From: Ceratodon purpureus
Lineage: Eukaryota; Streptophyta; Bryopsida; Pseudoditrichales; Ditrichaceae
NCBI GenBank assembly: GCA_014871385.1
Contig: CM026432.1
Span: 8,858,825-8,922,824 of the forward strand
DNA length: 64,000 nucleotides
Reading direction: 5' to 3'
Shown here one piece after another: positions 1-11,549 of the stretch; position 1 is the first letter of the stretch; every line of letters begins with the position of its first letter. The notes under the pieces were generated by a model. The model saw only the letters and a list, made by a program, of their open reading frames with translations, had not been told where the DNA came from and made no database searches. The translations under genes were made by a program, and so were the position numbers.

Positions 1-473
1 GCAGGCCGATCCACAGTGCTCCAGTGCACCTTGGAGCTTGCGATCTCATATTCTACATCGTCGGAGCATTTGGCCCGATGCTCTATCATCGACTGAATGC
101 GTGCCGAGTAGTACTGTGTGGCACAGGCGGAGTCAGATGCAGAGCTTGCATCCAGAGGAAGAACTGCAGGTGCTTGGTCGGGAGGAGGAGAGCCTTGAAG
201 TGCAGTGTGGAAAGCGGAGCTCTCCGACAAGAGCGAGTGGTACCCTGTGATAGAGGTTGATGTAGAATTAACATCACGCGGTCCAGGAGTAGAAACAGGC
301 GCTTTATTCTTACCCGCACGTCTTCTTCGTCTTCTAGAGTTTGCACTCTTGGTATAAAGCCCAGGTTTTTCTTCGGTAGAAGAGACTTGCATTGCAGTTG
401 CGAAATTGGAGCACAGCTCCGACACAGTAGTGTCTGCTTCCTGACGAGTGACTTCAGCAGAGATGGTCGCCAT
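1..473 (-). CDS. N-terminal exon of an unknown protein, running off the left edge
   Basis: Reading leftward from an ATG at 473, the frame stays open for 157 codons to the window edge, so this is a 5' exon cut by the window. The predicted start is MATISAEVTRQEADTTVSEL. Residues 47-52 are six consecutive arginines followed by further basic residues, which looks like a nuclear localisation signal. The rest is rich in Ser, Pro, Thr and Ala and looks disordered, with a somewhat more structured stretch near residues 125-150 (motif SARIQSMIEHR). I recognise no domain. The start is the first ATG of the open frame, with no long in-frame extension seen above it. Alternative: a chance frame, but 157 stop-free codons with protein-like composition argue against that. 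Function unknown; a nuclear role is only a guess from the basic run. Confidence 0.5.
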   Translation of the reverse strand, partial: MATISAEVTRQEADTTVSELCSNFATAMQVSSTEEKPGLYTKSANSRRRRRRAGKNKAPVSTPGPRDVNSTSTSITGYHSLLSESSAFHTALQGSPPPDQAPAVLPLDASSASDSACATQYYSARIQSMIEHRAKCSDDVEYEIASSKVHWSTVDRP

Positions 474-3169
474 GCCGCTTAACGTGCAATCCAATAATCA
501 ATTGGCGTAGAAGTCCGGAATCACTAACCTCTCTGCAGAACCTTGAAAGAATTCTCAAATCCTACAATATCCACAACGTTTTCATATCAATACACAACCC
601 TAAATTGCTTTGGCTAACCAGATGCAATTAAACCACATCGCTGAAGAAGCACTCAACAAGTGCAAGATAGCAGATTCGAACACACTGCACCCCGCTCTGT
701 TAAATACACCCTAAGTCACAAGCACACCACGAATGTACAGGAAGGAACACAAGCCCTCTTCGAACACACTCTTTCTGAATGGCGGAAATCGAACTAGATT
801 CAAGCAAGGAGGTCTACATTGAGACAACAGATCTGCAACTCGACCATCCTTTTCAGCTAGCAAGCATGAATCTTCAAACCCTTACCCTTCCAAACTCGGA
901 AACCAGATCCATTCGTGAAATCACATGCACTACAGACAGATCACTTCGTCCAGGAGCTGACATCAAACATCGATACATGGACATATGAAGCAGTGAAGTT
1001 CAAACGGCAGAAGTCGATCGACACTCACCAGACCAGACTTCCGAAACCCTGAAAGCGCCTAACAACCAGCCTCACTGATAACACTGATGTTGCGCTCCTC
1101 GTCAACGGCGCTACCAAAGAGAACAAAAAGCTCCAAGGCACAGCACGCACTGGGAGGTCGATTGTCGGCAAACTGTACGAATCGGACTTGGGCAACGTAG
1201 AGACACTGAAACCCTGGTAAGATGCACAAGAGTCACCACTAGACGCAAACCGACGAGTGGAAGAACCTCAACGTTCTCTTGCTCACGGCAAAATCACAGA
1301 ACACGCGTGAAAACACCAGAGAAACTATGCAACACATCCTGATTGCTCATCAGTGGTTCCGCTTCCGTCCTTTTAAACATTCTGGCTGAAGAATGGCCAC
1401 TGGCATCACCGAGGTCACGATGCCGCGTGAATTGGGTTTGCAACGCGGTTGGCACTGTTCTCCGACGTGGCTACAGTTCAAGGATCAGAGGGCGAAGGAA
1501 TCTGTCTTGATGAAGCCACAGTAAACTTGTCCATGTACATTGAGCATTGGTGTTAGTGAGCGACAATTCTGTTCACAGAGATTGTTCTCGTCAACATATG
1601 ACATTACTTCATGGCCATTGACTCCCTCCTTGGTGCATCTGAAGCATCAACTGGCAATGTTGCCATCTTAGGAATGCAAGAGCTTGGCATTAGGTTAGCT
1701 CAGTCTTGAATGTGACAGGAATGAATAGTAGTGGAAACATGTATCCGGTAGCACAAAGGCAGGCACATGGTTCAGCGTTCAGAACCAGAACATGAACAGT
1801 TGAAAATTAAAATAATACGTTTTGCCTCATAGATGAAAATGAGAGCAGAAATATATCAAACTGACTGAGATCTCCGACTTGTCATGGAAGACCAGCCAGA
1901 GAGTAATCTTTCAGTGACATTGAAGGATCATTATCTGATTCTTTGACCTAGCAATAGAGGTGGAAAGGGCACACTGTTGAAGTCCAGAAGCATATGCTCA
2001 TGCGGAGCACCATGCACCGAAATGATATGTGTTCATCCTTTCATGTTTCTGTGAATGGCTGCCGACTAGGTTTCTAAGAAAACAAATATCACGACTATGC
2101 AAGGTCCTCGGGAAAAAGGTAGAATGCAAGCGATGGAAAAAATTTGCGTTGCGTAACTAAATAGCAAGAATAATCCTGCACCAAGCTCTGCATTGCACAC
2201 CTCCTCAGGACACCTTCAAACAGTCAGAGCCAAGGAGTTAATAAAATGTCATTAGATTCCCAAAATCAACTGCCCTTGCTCTTGCCATGATCTTGGAGCT
2301 ACCGTGGTCTCTCTGTACTGTATTCAAGACCGACTCTTCAAATTTGCTCAAATACTATGTTCACCACTCCAAGTGGTTGAAATTGGATGAACTGATCCGC
2401 CTTCGTAGTGCACATCGGCTCGTCGGAAAACTCCTCACCGCCCTGTATGAAGCATATGCCAAGATCTTCAGGAACTAACATACCTCATGTGCACCTTCAC
2501 AGGCTTCTCGCAACGGTTTACAAGTGATCATCATCACGATAACAATTCAAGTAGAATTTTCCTGCTGCAAGTCGAGCAACCCAACACCACGTGCACTGGA
2601 AAATTCAACTTGAGATCCACCATGAGCTCAATCAAGCACCCATATTCCATATGGATCTCTTCTCCAACTTGGTTTGCTCACAAATTTACAGTTGTCTCAA
2701 TTAACTGTGCATAACATCTCAAAACAGCTTCAAGATACATAATGCAAAAAGTACATGGGCTGAAATGTGGGGTGCTTCAGAGATCACTGAAAGAGTAACA
2801 GCTACAGATTGAAAGTTCTATTCGAAGGAAGTGATCCATTGAAGTCGGACCTAACCAAATGCGGATGAAGGAAACAATGTTCTGAGCAATTTGATGGCAG
2901 CTCCGGGGGTTCTTCCAGCGGCAATCAAGTCATGAAAAGGAATGTCACCCTCGTTCCGACCTGCATCTCAATGCAATCGGTTCCATACCGATCGAGAATT
3001 ATGTTTTCGTCAAATCACAGGGCCTACAAAAAGCGAAATCATATGTGCCTGAAAGCGGTAGCTCTAGGTAGATTATTCTGTTGAAGTCTTGATGCTCGCT
3101 ATAATATTAACTACTCACAAAATGCCGACAAGTACGTATCTGCTGGAATTAAGAATCGACCCAAATGAC
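474..3169. other. Intergenic stretch without a supportable gene
   Basis: No complete gene is visible. Several short frames look protein-like but stand alone: plus 779-988 (69 codons from ATG), plus 1053-1219 (55 stop-free codons without ATG, ending in ETLKPW and a stop), and plus 2287-2478. I could not join them through plausible splice sites into one product, and they match no family I know. They may be decayed exons or chance frames. The first 200 bp would hold the promoter of the minus-strand gene that starts at 473. Confidence 0.4.
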
Positions 3170-3545
3170 TTCTACAGACACAAATCCAGCAAATTGCAAT
3201 TTGCATGTTGAGATTGAAATTCGGCCAGAGAGAATGACAACTTTATATATCTGTGAGTTCGTTTACCACACCCTTCATCTCGCTTGCTCCATGAATTGGC
3301 ATCCTTTACTGACGGATCAGACCTGACATAATCAGCGAAAAGCTTCAATCCCGGAATAATCTTACACATGAACGATATCCGCAGGTGCAAAACCCGTTGC
3401 ACTTTCGCGATGTCAGCTATTGGTTAGTAACATCCTACAATTAAGCAATTTATATCACTCACCTGGGATAGTCATTGCCAAGGTTGCCTTACAGCCAAGT
3501 GAATCACCGGCTATCATCCGATCACATGCGGGATCCCTTTGAAAG
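3170..3545 (-). pseudogene. Alpha/beta-hydrolase (AADAC/carboxylesterase-like) fragment
   Basis: Two adjacent minus-strand pieces read like the centre of a hormone-sensitive-lipase-type hydrolase. The upstream piece (about 3538 down to 3463) encodes DPACDRMIAGDSLGCKA, matching the nucleophile-elbow pattern DPxRxxxAGDSAGG, with the catalytic Ser in GDSLG. It ends at a good donor (CCCAG|GTGAGT). After a 46-bp intron-like gap holding CTAAC and ending in TAG, the second piece (3416 downward) continues in phase with KVQRVLHLRISFMCKIIPGL, resembling the strand after the elbow in AADAC-type enzymes. I found no HGG oxyanion-hole exon upstream and no convincing Asp/His exons downstream. The gap is also very short for an intron. 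Most likely a decayed copy; a gene with unrecognised exons remains possible. Confidence 0.33.
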
Positions 3546-5930
3546 TAGAGAGTTAATTTGCGTATTCACGACCTTCACATTGACGCCTCCAACGAACAAA
3601 AACACACGAGCTGTAACGTAACAAAATTCACCTGCGCAAAGAGAACACATAACCAAACCGGTCCTTTGAGGAAGTAAGTGAATTAATCATATCCAGAAAC
3701 TGAAAGAGTAAATTGCATTGAACAAAACCATATTACCATACCCATAACTCCGAATACTCATAACTCCGGTTACTACACAGAACATATTAAAGCAACCAGA
3801 ATCAAGAGGTGAACTCAAGCCAACCTCTGCCGAACTCCGACCGTAGTTCAGTCCAACCAACATCTCTGAAGCAAATAACCAAAATCACAATGGGCAACAA
3901 CACGACAGCAGATGAATATGAACCCAAATTATCATGAGCAAGCCCCCTGTCCGCAAATAAACACGTGTGAACAAAGCCCTTGCAAAACAAAAACAAAAAC
4001 AAGAGTAATTATTCCAGTTCAGAAAAGAAAAAACCATCATCGGAAGCTGAAAAGAGCAACACATTATGGCTCGACGGCAAACAGCGGCACCTTACGTAGT
4101 CTATACCATCAAGCTGCTGAGTACCAACATCCACCATATGCATGTCCAAAACCTGTCTACTTGCACAAACCGTGAACATCACAATTGCATGCACCTTGAA
4201 CTCTTTGTGAAAATCATTCTGTGGATCAAGAGCTTGATGTTTCATGAAGCTAAAGCTCAAGAGTGTGGTGCACCTCCGAGGTCATTAGTTAGTGTACTGT
4301 CTGCGACCTGAATTTGCTTCACATTGGGCTGAGGTCCAGAGTGTGTCCTGTCAAATTTCTAGTTTGATTCATGGCAAGAGTCATGGATTGTAAACAATAT
4401 TTATGTATACAAATTGTTTCCCTTTTCTGAGGGGATACACCTGGTTTTAGTTTTCTGTAACCTGTGGGAAGCTCAGAAGATGCTTTGTAATTTGTGAAAG
4501 AGGGAGTTCTTTTCATCTTCTTCTTTGACTTCACCAAATTATGGATTGAAAATAGGTTTAGATGGATATTTCATTCATGTATGGTGGTAGTTTCTATATG
4601 TCCAAAGCTATTTGGATTCTTTTTGCCGCAGTTATTACACCAAAGGATACTGAAACTATGTTAATGCAATTTTCTAACACTATGTTAAGCCTTAGAGGCA
4701 CAAATTTTGTAACTTTTATAATGCTATAATACTTAAAGGTTGAATGAATTTAACTCATCAAATATAAATTAAGAATTTATTTTATGAACTTATTTCATTT
4801 GAGGTTCAACTTCTAAATATTATTTATAAATATATATGAATCAAAATAATATATTAAATATTGAGGAGAGTTAAATACTTAATAAGCTAATTTTTTATGG
4901 AACAACTTGGATATTGTTGATGTGTCATAAATAGTAATGTATGATTTCCACAATTCCTACAAAATTCAATTCAAAAAAGAAAATGTGGATCATAATCATT
5001 ATAAATTATCTATCAGGTTGAAAATTTTAAATTACAATTGTATCTTTGTTAAATCATTTCGAAGTGATTTATTTTTTTGAAATCTACCAAAATTCCAACT
5101 TCTATCTTTAGAAGTTTAATATATTGTAATTGATTAAAATCATAAGATGCATCTATGTAAAAGAAGAATTTGAAACATGATACTTAGAAGATCATTATTT
5201 TCTGAAATAGTAAGTTTTTCAACATTACAAAAATATTCGCTTATTTTTTTAGTTTATATATATTTAAAATTTTGTTATATTCGTTTTCTTTTGAAGTAAT
5301 CCAATCTAAAGGTATTCACTTTATCAATGTATTTTTCAAAAACAAATTCCAAATTTTGTTTTCTTCATTCCAATAAAGTCATTCAAAATAGTGCTACAAT
5401 CTAAAATGAGTTATAAGGACCTTTAGGTGTTAAGATAGAAAAATAGAAAAATATGTGCTTTATAATTTTCAGTATCTAAATATGGAATAATTCGATAGTT
5501 TTAAATATGAATACATGAACAAATTTCAATAAGAGGTTCATTATGAAGCATCAAATACAAATTTTATGTCATATTAAAAGATTCTAGCTTTTATACATCA
5601 AAAATATATTTTTAGATAAATGTCATTTTACATATTTGAAAATACTATGTTCTATTTACTGTTCAAAGTTGTACTTTAATTTTATTTTTAAATTTAATTT
5701 TGGATTAATTTTAGTGATAAGTTGAAAATTAAATTTCAATCAATGAATAAACTGGTCTACTTCATGTGTCTTCTCACATCATATCATTTTTGAAGGTTGC
5801 CTCTTTCAAAAACTTTGATTTAGGCTTTTGAGTATAAAAAGACACCCAATGCAACTTTGCTTTAGACTATAGTAAGCAAATAGTACCTCCAATAGCAATT
5901 TTTGATCTTCTTTAGTCACCATCTTTGTCA
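3546..5930. other. Intergenic, strongly AT-rich from about 4.55 kb
   Basis: Open frames here are short, overlapping and on both strands (3802-4537) with no recognisable domain. From about 4550 the sequence becomes very AT-rich with many stops in all frames. I see no gene, RNA or repeat I can name. Confidence 0.5.
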
Positions 5931-6330
5931 CATTAGGTGCAAAATGGGGTCAAAATAAGGCCGTGTAAGCCTGCCCTTTCTAGGTGAACTCCCTGCTTTG
6001 GGCACCTCTGCCGCTGGCAGCGGATGCCAGAGTTGCTGCCCGCACAGGACTGCGTGGCGCACTCACAACAAAGGTCCTCGGAATATTAGGTGAGACATGA
6101 ATGATCGGCTTGGGGTTTGGTCCCAAATGGTCAGATTGTGTCAGCCCGGCACTGTAGTTTGTGCCCTCCACACGCCTCGCGGAGAGGTCATTGGTTCGAG
6201 CCCCCGTGGCGGTTGCTGGCACCACGATGGCACCTCACATGCCATGTCAAAAAGTACGCGGGCAGCGCCCGTTTTTTTCTCTCACGTGCCGCTTACACGG
6301 CCTTTTTGTGACCTGAATTTGCACCTAATG
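5931..6330. mobile_element. MITE-like element with ~38-bp terminal inverted repeats
   Basis: The left end (CATTAGGTGCAAAATGGGGT from 5931) and the right end (running to GCACCTAATG at 6330) are inverted repeats of about 38 bp with a few mismatches; both inner ends carry AGGCCGTGTAAGC. The interior is GC-rich compared with the flanks, has no coding capacity, and contains GGTTCGAGCCC near 6192, which fits a Pol III B-box. The element may start at GG (5936-6325) with a TA target duplication. However, CATTA/TAATG is part of the repeat here and in the 7495-7890 copy, so the exact boundary is unclear. The outer termini resemble those of the element at 7495, suggesting one family. Confidence 0.7.
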
Positions 6331-7494
6331 TTGATAAATTTTTTTAACTCATAGAGATTCCACTTAGTCACTTAGTCATATTGTTTGTATAAATTGGTCC
6401 TTGGACGGGAAAGAGTTAATCTTTAATTGCTGAGAATGCAAAATTTTGATAAGGATGCCTATTAATCTAAATTAATTCACCGCAACTACCTATTTTGATT
6501 TTCATAAAAACTTTTGTTATGAATCATTTCAACAATTAGATTTTCACTCTATCTTTACATTTGAAATTATTTAAAATGTTTATACATTATTACATTATGA
6601 GATGCCATGTTTATAAAAGAAATGGTAAAACAATTTTGTTGATATATTTAGGATTTCCAAAATTATTTTGCTAAGTCTTCATTAAAACTATGAAAATGAT
6701 CTCCTTTGCACTTGCTTTTAATCCCAAAAGGCCCTTGGTGTTCTTGGAGCCAAATTGCCAAAAACTTATCCTAAATGATAAAAATCTACTAATGACTAAA
6801 TTTGGACATGTAATTGAATATTGAGCTGTAGGATCTTATAACTACCTTATTCAAAAAGGTGTATATCAATTTATAAGGACAATCCGCCGTAAAGATTGCG
6901 AGATTATAACGTTTAAAGTCACTATAGTCTATAAAAGTTTTTTTTGACAATGCCCTATGAGTATATCTAAGTTTTGATGCCCAAAAACTAGACTTTGTAA
7001 ACAAATTTGATCCATGGAGGATCATCAGTTTCTTTAGGTTAGGTATAAGCTCACCAAGTTTGAGCCTCATACGGGCTTGGAAAGGCAAAAAAATCCTTGA
7101 TTTTGTGAAAATGGGTGTGCTGAAATTGCCTTACATTCTTCGAAATAAAAAACTACTTAAAGGATAATAAAAAATGTCCAATTGGAAATCCGAACAGCAT
7201 ATATGTTAGAGTCAATGAGGGCAAGAACTACAAAGAATTTCAACACAATTGGAGTAGATTTCAAATCTCTAGAATTTTTTGAACTGTAAATTGTAAATTT
7301 CTCTTTTATTTCAAAGGGCAATTTTGGTAAAAGGGGGTCCTGTACATGAACCCCTTGCCATGTCATAAATGTTAGATGAAGATTATTAAGTTTGGATGAA
7401 ACAAAAGATTGGATGAAATATTTTATATGGATGAAAACTAAACTTTGGATGATAATTGTCATTTCGATGAAAAAATTAGCAACCGCTATAGATG
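6331..7494. other. AT-rich intergenic DNA
   Basis: Two minus-strand open frames (6789-7088 and the left part of 7157-7585) lack family features, have AT-rich composition and no splice context. I treat them as chance frames. Nothing else is identified. Confidence 0.5.
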
Positions 7495-7890
7495 CATTAG
7501 GGGAAAAATGGGATCTCCAACGAGCCTTTGGTCGGAATCCATGCTTCAAGTTTTGGCCATGCCCGTGCACTTTACCTGCTAGCACTAATGGTGCCAGCAG
7601 GTCGCCAAATTGGCGCTTGGGGTTCTGCTAATCGCTTGCAGCGAAGGCGTTGGCCACTGTTGCCACCACATTGGACAATACGAGCAGTAATGACACTATC
7701 AAGGAGCATGTGCCCACTGCTGTCACCCCATTGGACAATAGCGGATTCTGTTGTCAGCGGGGCGAATTTTGTTGTCAGCGGGCAGGATATCCACCAATGA
7801 GATTTCGCAGAGAGGTGTCAGCGGGCAGCAGTTCACCTACCTTCGGGCTGTCTTACAAGGCCCGTTGGAGACCCCATTTTTCCCCTAATG
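7495..7890. mobile_element. MITE-like element, 32-bp terminal inverted repeats
   Basis: Left terminus CATTAGGGGAAAAATGGGAT at 7495 and its reverse complement ending at 7890 match at 30 of 32 positions. The interior is GC-rich, non-coding, and carries short internal duplications (CATTGGACAATA twice at about 7670-7740; GTTGTCAGCGGG twice at about 7750-7790). The inner part of the right end (CTTACAAGGCCCGTTGGAGA) recurs in reverse orientation at 46625, so at least one more relative is in the window. TA dinucleotides at 7498-7499 and 7886-7887 could be the target duplication. Confidence 0.75.
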
Positions 7891-8641
7891 GAAATGGTTA
7901 GTTAGATGAAAATTTTCTACATGATGAAAACCGTCAAAAATGTGTACGAAAAAATATTGGACCCATCATTTTGCAAGTGCCCAATTTTTGAAAATTTGTC
8001 TTGTCACTTTCTGCAATGTTGAATGAGAGGCAACTAGGGCAGAAAATGGGAGATTTCCATTTGTTATTGGCTGCTCGGATTTAGAGTAGATTCTTCTAAA
8101 ATTCATAACTTTTGCATCGTAATTCCAAATGCTTTGAAAATTTGCACCATTAGAAAGTTACCGTTGAGAGCTACATAGAGTATAAATTTCAAAAAATAAT
8201 AAAATTTTGAAACCTTAGATTAGTCTACCGAGAGATACTCCGACCCGAATATGGTCGCAAGGGCCTTTAGGGATTAACCTCCAAAATTCCAGGTCCGTTT
8301 TGCCAATTTTCACTTCTAAAATGCTGAAAATTTCAAAAAAATCCCTATTTTTAATTTTTGTTAATGCTGAAATTTCAAACCCATTAAGATTATGATTTAT
8401 CATGTTCACCAAAAAATTCTTGTGAAAAAATATTAAAAATCTTAACTATGGTAGCTTGTCGAAGTTGCTGTTTCCAAATTTGGGTTTTGTGGTATTTTAG
8501 GGGTTAAACAACAAATAAACTACAGAAAGTCTAATTTTGAATATGTCTAATTATTTTTTTATAAATTATTGTATTTGAACATGATACTTCAACCATAACT
8601 TATGTACATGTTATTTCAGAAATAAATTCTTTTCTAATTTC
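7891..8641. other. AT-rich intergenic DNA
   Basis: No gene or structured repeat recognised. A minus-strand frame at 8215-8412 has no features of a real protein. Confidence 0.5.
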
Positions 8642-8644
8642 ACT

Positions 8645-9384
8645 GGGGGGAAGCACAATAAAGTGAACCAAAAAAGTGCTTATCTTTTCCCCAATTTCAG
8701 CCCCTTTCGTAAACACTAGAGAAAGGGGGATCTCCGTTAAGTCAACGCAAAATTAAGTTTGGGATACGGAAAGTAGACTTGATCTTCTTGAACTTCCCAA
8801 AGTTGTGGGAAAATAAATTGAGTTTACAATGGAAAACAGAGACGCCGAAGTCGGGCAAAGTGAATGTAGTCATTTGGAAAAGTGAACATAACGGTTTAGG
8901 GTTTTGTTTGAAATCACTTTTGATGAAGTGCAGCCCTCTGTATGTGTAAGAGGTATTCTAAAATAGTAAATTCATATACTCATTAATTAGTTTAGGGTTC
9001 CTAAAGTACCGCCGAGATGTTTTTTAGGAGGGTCACTTTGGCGGTACTTTTTGTGTGTTTTTTTTTACCAAACATTGTTTTTTAAATTGGAAAAAACATC
9101 TTCTAAAGACAATAGAGGGCTGTAAATGAAGAAATCAAGACTTTGGAAAAGTTTGTTTTCATGATTTAGAACTAATGGTCAAATTTAGTTTCAATTCAGG
9201 ATGTTCTTTTTATGAAGGTGTGTGTAAGACACCTTATGACACCTTAGAAAGTGACTAAAATGCTCAAAAACTACACCAAAATGCTCAAAATCAGATTTGA
9301 GCTTTGAAAAACAGCACACTTCATAATCACTTCCAAATGATCACATGCGTCACTTTGTGGTCCACTTTATTGTGCTCTCCCCCC
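8645..9384. mobile_element. 740-bp non-autonomous DNA transposon with ~35-bp inverted ends
   Basis: The left end GGGGGGAAGCACAATAAAGT (8645) and the right end, whose reverse complement begins GGGGGGAGAGCACAATAAAG (9384), form an imperfect terminal inverted repeat of about 35 bp. Both are flanked by ACT (8642-8644 and 9385-9387), consistent with a 3-bp target duplication. The interior has no transposase frame. A perfect 11-bp stem lies almost exactly at the centre (9003-9050). The superfamily is uncertain: a 3-bp duplication suits Harbinger or CACTA derivatives, but the termini match neither consensus I know. Confidence 0.65.
9003..9050. repeat. Central perfect hairpin of the 8645-9384 element
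   Basis: AAAGTACCGCC at 9003-9013 pairs perfectly with GGCGGTACTTT at 9040-9050 around a 26-nt loop. It sits within about 15 bp of the midpoint of the enclosing element. Confidence 0.6.
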
Positions 9385-9661
9385 ACTCTAACAAGTTCCA
9401 AACTTCCAAATATTATATAAAAAAATATTCATCATTTTGTATTATATTTATAGTTAAAAATCAGAGTTCAATAATTTGTTTTGAAATTAATATAAATTAA
9501 TTTATAATTTACCTCAAAATTTTCTAATAGCACTAAACAATCACCAAGATCTGAAAATTCTTTCAACATTACATTAGATACTTGCCCTTTAACTACTACA
9601 TTTAAAAAGCTCAATTGTCTTCTTTTTTAAAATAGTAAAATCAAGTGCAAAATGTTTAGTT

Positions 9662-9789
9662 TCATCCACGGTCATAGGTCCAGTCATATAAGGTTGCAGG
9701 AAGAGGATCACCATCACTGGAATCATAGTTTGTTGCAGTTAATCCCTTGAACCATAGCCTAGGAGGAGGCACATAGCCAGGCCCACAAA
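9662..9789 (-). pseudogene. C-terminal coding remnant, family unknown
   Basis: Reading leftward from 9789, one frame gives a dense, protein-like tail beginning LCGPGYVPPPRLWFKGLTAT, continuing with SSDGDPLPATLYDWTYDRG, and ending in a stop at 9662-9664. Directly upstream the same frame has a stop. The protein-like stretch continues instead in another frame (about 9790-9960, motif PYVGIHELNCIIGLAKLELG), as expected for a frameshifted or spliced exon. I do not recognise the family. Confidence 0.3.
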
Positions 9790-9853
9790 GTCACACTGTA
9801 CAGCGATTCCAAGCTCCAATTTGGCTAATCCAATAATGCAATTAAGCTCATGA

Positions 9854-10144
9854 ATGCCAACATACGGAGCCACCGGAAGAAACAAGCCCGGAGTAAATGA
9901 ATCGAACACACCGCGCTTGACTGTATCAGCTGCGGCAGCCTCGTGTGCTTCGATGCCCACTCACTCCTCCGTCACCAAAGTCAAATCATTGTCATCGATC
10001 GACAATCACCACCCTCCCCAGATATATATCCTAGATCGCTTCATCTGCAACGGTAGCCTTGACGACACTTTATTTGATCACTTACGTGAAAAGCAATCAT
10101 CTCCCTGGCTTCGCTGGCACTGCCCACCTGCGGCCATCGCTCAG
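9854..10144 (+). pseudogene. Receptor-kinase-like fragment
   Basis: The plus frame ends with ILDRFICNGSLDDTLFDHLR and then WLRWHCPPAAIAQ, followed by a GT donor (CAG|GTAACT). The pattern (F/Y)xxNGSLDDxLF...LxWxxxxxIAQ matches subdomains V-VI of plant receptor-like kinases, just after the hinge. The glycine loop, catalytic HRD and DFG segments are not visible nearby, so this is a fragment. A second frame at 10246-10575 (SLISEVVDQILDMLEQVVND) and a third at 10989-11216 (containing LEKDLKDVFLDSFNFF) could be pieces of the same decayed resistance- or kinase-type gene, but that link is speculative. Confidence 0.4.
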
Positions 10145-11549
10145 GTAACTCCACTGTGTTATTCTCCTTATCTCATTGTAATATTCTTATATTCCGGAGG
10201 CTGGAGAAGACTTTTCTGCACCCTGGAGTCTAGAATAGGACTGTCTTGACATCGCTGATATCCGAAGTTGTCGATCAGATTCTAGATATGTTGGAACAGG
10301 TTGTCAATGATGGAGCCTCACTTGGGTATCACATCAGTATTACCATGATGTTGAACCAGTATTATGTGAGTATCATGAAGACTTTTCTTCAGAAGAGCGA
10401 GGATTTCGTTGCCGTGGTATGTCATGTAGGTTTAGTGAGGAGTGGACTGTTCAGTGATGAAAGTGTCGAAGTCTCGAAGTTGATGCCAGCTGCATCTACA
10501 GGTGAAGGTGAGAATGGTTTAATTTCAGTGCTACCGGCCAATCTGAACAAGAGGCCACAGAGAACAGTTCGTTGACTTTCAAGTCACTACAGGCCGCCGT
10601 GATTCGCCTCGTTGAAGGAGTGTGCCCATTCTATTCGACTAGCCTCCTGGATCATGCGAGTAGGTGAGTTTTTTTAGATTTGTTTGTGGAATACTTTGTG
10701 TTTGTTTTATTGTTTGACTATTTGTGACCGGTGAGGTAGTGGGATAGGTAGGTGGGTTTTACTCGGCTAATGTACCGGGCTAGACAGTGCGTTTATAAGC
10801 ACGGTCACTGTACTTGAAAGTTCATTGTGGCAACGGGTAGCTACTGCTTCTACGACTGCTTTTCTAGATCCGAGAAGGATAACAAGATCACTGTCACTGC
10901 CTAGAGAAGCAACTCATTGTGCTAGAGCGTTCGAACTCGAGACACGGTACGTTACATAAGTCTCTACCTGGTATGGGTTGTCTACTAGGTGGAAGACTGT
11001 AGAGTTCTGAGTGCGGATCTTGGTGAAGTCACGGAGCTTTGTGGATATTCGGTACAGCCAGCACCGCTGGCCTACCTGAGACTGGAACTTGAATCCTGTG
11101 AGGATGCCTTCCTGGAGAAGGACTTAAAGGATGTGTTTCTAGATTCGTTTAACTTCTTTGAAAGTTGTTCTAGAGATCGCTGCACGCTCTTCAAGGTGAC
11201 CGCTAGTTACATTTAATAGTCGATGCCTTCCTTACCTTCATTTCCTCGTCCTCTTCTTGTACCAAGGATCTGAACACAAAATTTGCTGCCCTTCTATTCA
11301 ATAAAGGATCATGTTAGAAGGATGCCGAAGACTCTTACACAACTTCTAGGCCAGTCCTGTGAGCGGGTTTTGAAGAACACATGTGGTAGTAATTAGGGAG
11401 GATAGCGGCTGTAGAGTTGGGGTAGACCACCTCTACTAAGTTAATAGTCCTGCAGGTTTGTGATCGCTGGTGATCTTCAAGTGGTTTCCACCGCAACGAG
11501 CTTGTTCTAACAACTTGAATTCTGACATTCTGGTGCAGAATCACTGAAA
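10145..11549. other. Spacer with unassigned exon-like pieces, then the peroxidase promoter
   Basis: Contains two protein-like frames (10246-10575 and 10989-11216) that I cannot place in a family. The last 300 bp upstream of 11550 would hold the promoter and 5' leader of the peroxidase gene. I see no unmistakable TATA box. Confidence 0.4.

Noticed and set aside
1053-1219. 55-codon stop-free stretch with protein-like composition
   Set aside because: No ATG, no clear splice sites on both sides and no recognisable family; noted only as possible debris.
6117-6260. tRNA-like gene around the GGTTCGAGCCC box
   Set aside because: No acceptor stem, anticodon arm or well-placed A-box could be folded; kept only as a B-box-like motif inside a MITE.
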